From: Maribacter sp.
GTDB lineage: Bacteria > Bacteroidota > Bacteroidia > Flavobacteriales > Flavobacteriaceae
NCBI GenBank assembly: GCA_013001935.1
Contig: JABDKZ010000388.1
Coordinates: 1-7,651 of the forward strand
Reading direction: 5' to 3'
Length of the DNA: 7,651 bases
In this document: piece after piece, positions 6,122 through 7,651 of the stretch
Layout: every line of letters starts with the position of its first letter
Position numbering within the stretch: the stretch's first letter is position 1
Notes under the pieces: generated by a model
Databases searched by the model: none
Seen by the model: only the letters and a program-made list of their open reading frames with translations
What the model was told of the DNA's origin: nothing
Made by a program: the position numbers and the translations under genes

Positions 6122-7221
6122 TTTTTGGGCTTATATATGTAGGTGTCAGCATCAATACCTGAGATAATTTCAATTTTGTCCATACTTTGAAGACCAATCG
6201 TCACAGCAACTGTCCCATTTTTTGTTTGCACTTTATCCCCATCAATAAGATATTCTTTGGGAATACTTAGAACGTTGCTTTTCTGTGCAATGATTATGTT
6301 GCCTTCCCCTGCAAGACCTGGATATAATACTTCTGGAATTTCCTTGAAAATGGCTTCGATTTTAAAGGTTTGCGAGCGCTGGTCTTTACTGGGATAGATT
6401 TTACTAATTGTAGTTTCAAGCACTTTTGAGTCATAGGCATCGAGCGTAATCAGGGCTTTTTGGCCCTTCTTTATTTTCACTATATCTACTTCATCGATTA
6501 ACATTTCCACCACAAAGACATTTTTGCTACCTATTGTCGCCAAAGGATCCATTATAGTTACAATTTCCCCCGGATTTTTAAAAAGCGCGTACACTTTACC
6601 ATTGATTTTTGAGGTTACTGTAAAGTCCTTACTGGCAATTTGGGATGTTTTAAAGTTATTTTCTGCTTGCCTTAACTGGGTTTCCAGCTCATTTTTAGTT
6701 CGCTTATATTTGTTTTGCAACAAAAGCAGCTTATTCTGAGAGAGTTCATAGGTTAGTTTTCTATTGTCAAAGTCAATTTTTGAACCTATTTGCTGCTCCC
6801 AAAGATTTTTTTGTCTAAAGTAGTTTATAGAGTCACTTTTCAATGACAATTTCACGGCGCTGATTTCATCCTGTATGCTGCTAAGAACAGCAGCACTTCC
6901 CTCATAATTATCTCTGGCCAATTGCAATGCCAACCTTGCGTTTTCAGTGTTTAATTTTGGTGCATTATTGGTTATTTGCACTATGGGTTGCCCCTTGCTT
7001 ACCAAATCACCTTCTTCCAGGGGATTATGATCAAGTATACCTCCTACGGCCGCATAAGCTTGATACAAACTGTCTGGCTGAACGATTACCGAGGAATAGA
7101 CCGATTCGGTCATGGTTGATTCAATGGGCAGGATCTTTTCAGAATCCGATGTACAGGAAATAAATAGTAACAGCAGGGTTATAAGTACAGATCTATGTAT
7201 CATTTTGGATGTCATATACAT
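6118..7221 (-). CDS. Periplasmic adaptor (membrane fusion protein, HlyD/MacA family), probable lipoprotein
   Basis: This 367-residue adaptor should link the inner-membrane permease to an outer-membrane channel. Residues 7-23 form a lipoprotein-type signal (charged start, SVLITLLLLF, then ISC), with Cys23 the likely lipidated residue; Phe at -3 is atypical for a lipobox. The first half of the lipoyl/barrel-sandwich domain is near 55-84 (LEEGDLVSKGQPIVQI). A long helical hairpin spans about 92-195, and the second lipoyl half is near 199-232 (SKINGKVYALFKNPGE). The beta-barrel follows with VVEMLIDEVDIVKIKKGQKA, then a membrane-proximal domain to the C-terminus. Possible starts are the ATGs at 7221, 7215 and 7203; the last gives a 16-residue signal, a usual length. 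First gene of the three-gene operon, overlapping the permease start by 4 nt, and divergent from the DoxX-like gene. Confidence 0.92.
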   Translation of the reverse strand: MYMTSKMIHRSVLITLLLLFISCTSDSEKILPIESTMTESVYSSVIVQPDSLYQAYAAVGGILDHNPLEEGDLVSKGQPIVQITNNAPKLNTENARLALQLARDNYEGSAAVLSSIQDEISAVKLSLKSDSINYFRQKNLWEQQIGSKIDFDNRKLTYELSQNKLLLLQNKYKRTKNELETQLRQAENNFKTSQIASKDFTVTSKINGKVYALFKNPGEIVTIMDPLATIGSKNVFVVEMLIDEVDIVKIKKGQKALITLDAYDSKVLETTISKIYPSKDQRSQTFKIEAIFKEIPEVLYPGLAGEGNIIIAQKSNVLSIPKEYLIDGDKVQTKNGTVAVTIGLQSMDKIEIISGIDADTYIYKPKK

Positions 7222-7225
7222 TAAA

Positions 7226-7245
7226 ATTACAAAACATTACAAAAG
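7226..7245. repeat. Tandem 10-bp direct repeat upstream of the efflux operon
   Basis: ATTACAAAAC (7226-7235) is followed immediately by ATTACAAAAG (7236-7245), 9 of 10 bases identical. The repeat sits just 5' of the first possible adaptor start. On the reverse strand it gives TAATGTTTTG at 7239-7230, one base longer than a Bacteroidota -7 box, with a TTG (7263-7261) 21 bp upstream. It may therefore be the operon promoter or a helical-turn-spaced operator overlapping it. Confidence 0.35.
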
Positions 7246-7298
7246 CATTGACTTATCGTACAAGGTCATTATAATACCCTGAATATTGTTTTTTTAAT

Positions 7299-7342
7299 AT
7301 GATATTTATCATTTTTTTGAAATACAGCTAATATTAGTTTAG
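7299..7342 (+). promoter_or_regulatory. FNR/CRP-type site plus -7 box for the DoxX-like gene (possibly divergent)
   Basis: ATGATATTTATCAT at 7299-7312 (centre 7305.5) has intact ATGAT/ATCAT half-sites. TAGTTTAG begins at 7335, exactly 29.5 bp downstream of the centre, followed by the ATG at 7361. In the other direction TATTAT starts at 7276, also 29.5 bp from the centre, but it matches the TARYTT element only partly and lies 55 nt from the adaptor start. Rightward regulation is well supported by the shared geometry; leftward control of the efflux operon is only possible. Confidence 0.62.
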
Positions 7343-7351
7343 CGCGCTAAA
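7338..7351. promoter_or_regulatory. Perfect 14-bp palindrome over the predicted DoxX-like transcription start
   Basis: TTTAGCGCGCTAAA is perfectly self-complementary, with a GC-rich core in an AT-rich setting. It overlaps the end of the -7-like box and the predicted start point of the DoxX-like transcript, so it could be an operator for a second regulator. A perfect 14-bp palindrome is expected by chance roughly once in two windows of this size, so the position matters more than the symmetry. Confidence 0.35.
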
Positions 7352-7360
7352 GAACGCTAT

Positions 7361-7651
7361 ATGAAAGAGTTGGTCATGAAGTTCGGTAAACGGGTTTCAA
7401 TTAATAGTATGCCATGTGTTTGCATTGGTATTGTGTATCTGTGGTTTGGGGTATTAAAATTCTTTCCTGGAGTTAGTCCAGCAGAAACCATCGCTTTAGA
7501 TACTATTTCAGAGCTTACATTCGGAGCACTCAGCCCGAATCTCGCCATCCTCTTATTGGCAATTTGGGAAACTGCCATCGGGTTTTTGTTGATTTTGGGC
7601 TTGTTTAATAGATTTGCACTGAATCTTGCAATTGTACACATGGTACTCACG
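7361..7651 (+). CDS. DoxX-like integral membrane protein (3' end outside the window)
   Basis: The frame is open from the ATG at 7361 to the window end, giving 97 residues. After a basic N-terminus (MKELVMKFGKR), a hydrophobic segment CIGIVYLWFGVLKFFPG (21-37) leads into SPAETIALDTISELTFGALSP. A second membrane segment follows at about 61-82 (LAILLLAIWETAIGFLLILG), then FNRFALNLAIVHMV, the start of a third. The W-F-G-x-L-K-F-F-P-G-x-S-P-A-E pattern and the E in the second helix are typical of DoxX/YkgB-like four-helix membrane proteins. Some relatives associate with quinone or redox and thiol stress functions, but the role here is unknown. Starts at 7376 or 7409 are possible; 7361 fits the promoter spacing. 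It is divergent from the efflux operon. Confidence 0.78.
   Translation, partial: MKELVMKFGKRVSINSMPCVCIGIVYLWFGVLKFFPGVSPAETIALDTISELTFGALSPNLAILLLAIWETAIGFLLILGLFNRFALNLAIVHMVLT

Noticed and set aside
6824..6838. TGACAATTTCA and TGACAAGATCA (near 5958) resembling the regulator motif
   Set aside because: Both have a one-base-short spacer and lie deep inside coding sequences.
7248..7275. TTGACT-16 bp-TATAAT, a sigma70-like promoter on the + strand
   Set aside because: The Bacteroidota primary sigma factor does not use the -35/-10 consensus of proteobacteria. The start it implies is far from 7361 and the better-spaced TAGTTT box is nearer.
7357..7650. Reverse-strand ORF at the right edge
   Set aside because: It is the antisense shadow of the DoxX-like gene, whose + strand translation has clear membrane helices and family motifs.
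1..7651. Mobile element, CRISPR array, tRNA or rRNA, prophage
   Set aside because: I saw no transposase, integrase, regularly spaced repeats, tRNA cloverleaf or rRNA sequence, and composition is even across the window.

Overview
The window looks like a piece of chromosome from a member of the Bacteroidota, most likely a flavobacterium. The DNA is AT-rich, gene starts lack clear Shine-Dalgarno sequences, promoter boxes resemble the Bacteroidota TAnnTTTG type, and the proteins (short ribosome hibernation factor, tandem Usp protein, lipoprotein efflux adaptor) fit that group. This assignment is an inference from composition and protein style. No marker gene is present.

Layout. (1) Bases 1-1094 (+) hold all but the extreme N-terminus of galactokinase. 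(2) Bases 1095-1440 are non-coding and end in a promoter region. (3) Bases 1441-2615 (+) are a two-gene unit: a short ribosome hibernation factor and a tandem-domain universal stress protein. (4) Bases 2618-3283 (-) are a two-gene unit read towards it: an HMA-fold small protein followed by a TerB-like protein. (5) A doubtful small ORF lies at 3349-3624 (+). (6) Bases 3621-4094 (-) encode a helical protein of unknown function. (7) Bases 4173-7221 (-) are a three-gene efflux or lipoprotein-export operon: lipoprotein membrane-fusion protein, FtsX/MacB-type permease, and LolD/MacB-type ATPase. (8) From 7361 (+) to the window end runs the start of a DoxX-like membrane protein.

The main discovery is regulatory. 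The motif TGAYNNNNRTCA (FNR/CRP-superfamily style, usually within ATGAYNNNNRTCAT) occurs four times by eye, at 1374-1387, 3332-3345, 4138-4151 and 7299-7312. All four copies lie between genes. In each case a TARYTT element (TAGTTT or TAACTT) starts exactly 29.5 bp from the motif centre in the direction of a gene that begins shortly downstream. If TARYTT is the Bacteroidota -7 box, the motif centre falls near -41.5, the classical activator position. The four units are hibernation factor-Usp, HMA-like-TerB-like, the unknown 157-residue protein, and the DoxX-like protein. The window therefore appears to hold a compact regulon, plausibly a low-oxygen, redox or nitrosative-stress and dormancy response. 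The efflux operon sits between two of these units and shares the 7299 site divergently.

The promoter geometry also corrects an annotation: it places the HMA-like gene start at 3283, which is exactly where the HMA fold begins. The identity of the regulator and the physiological signal are not visible in this window.
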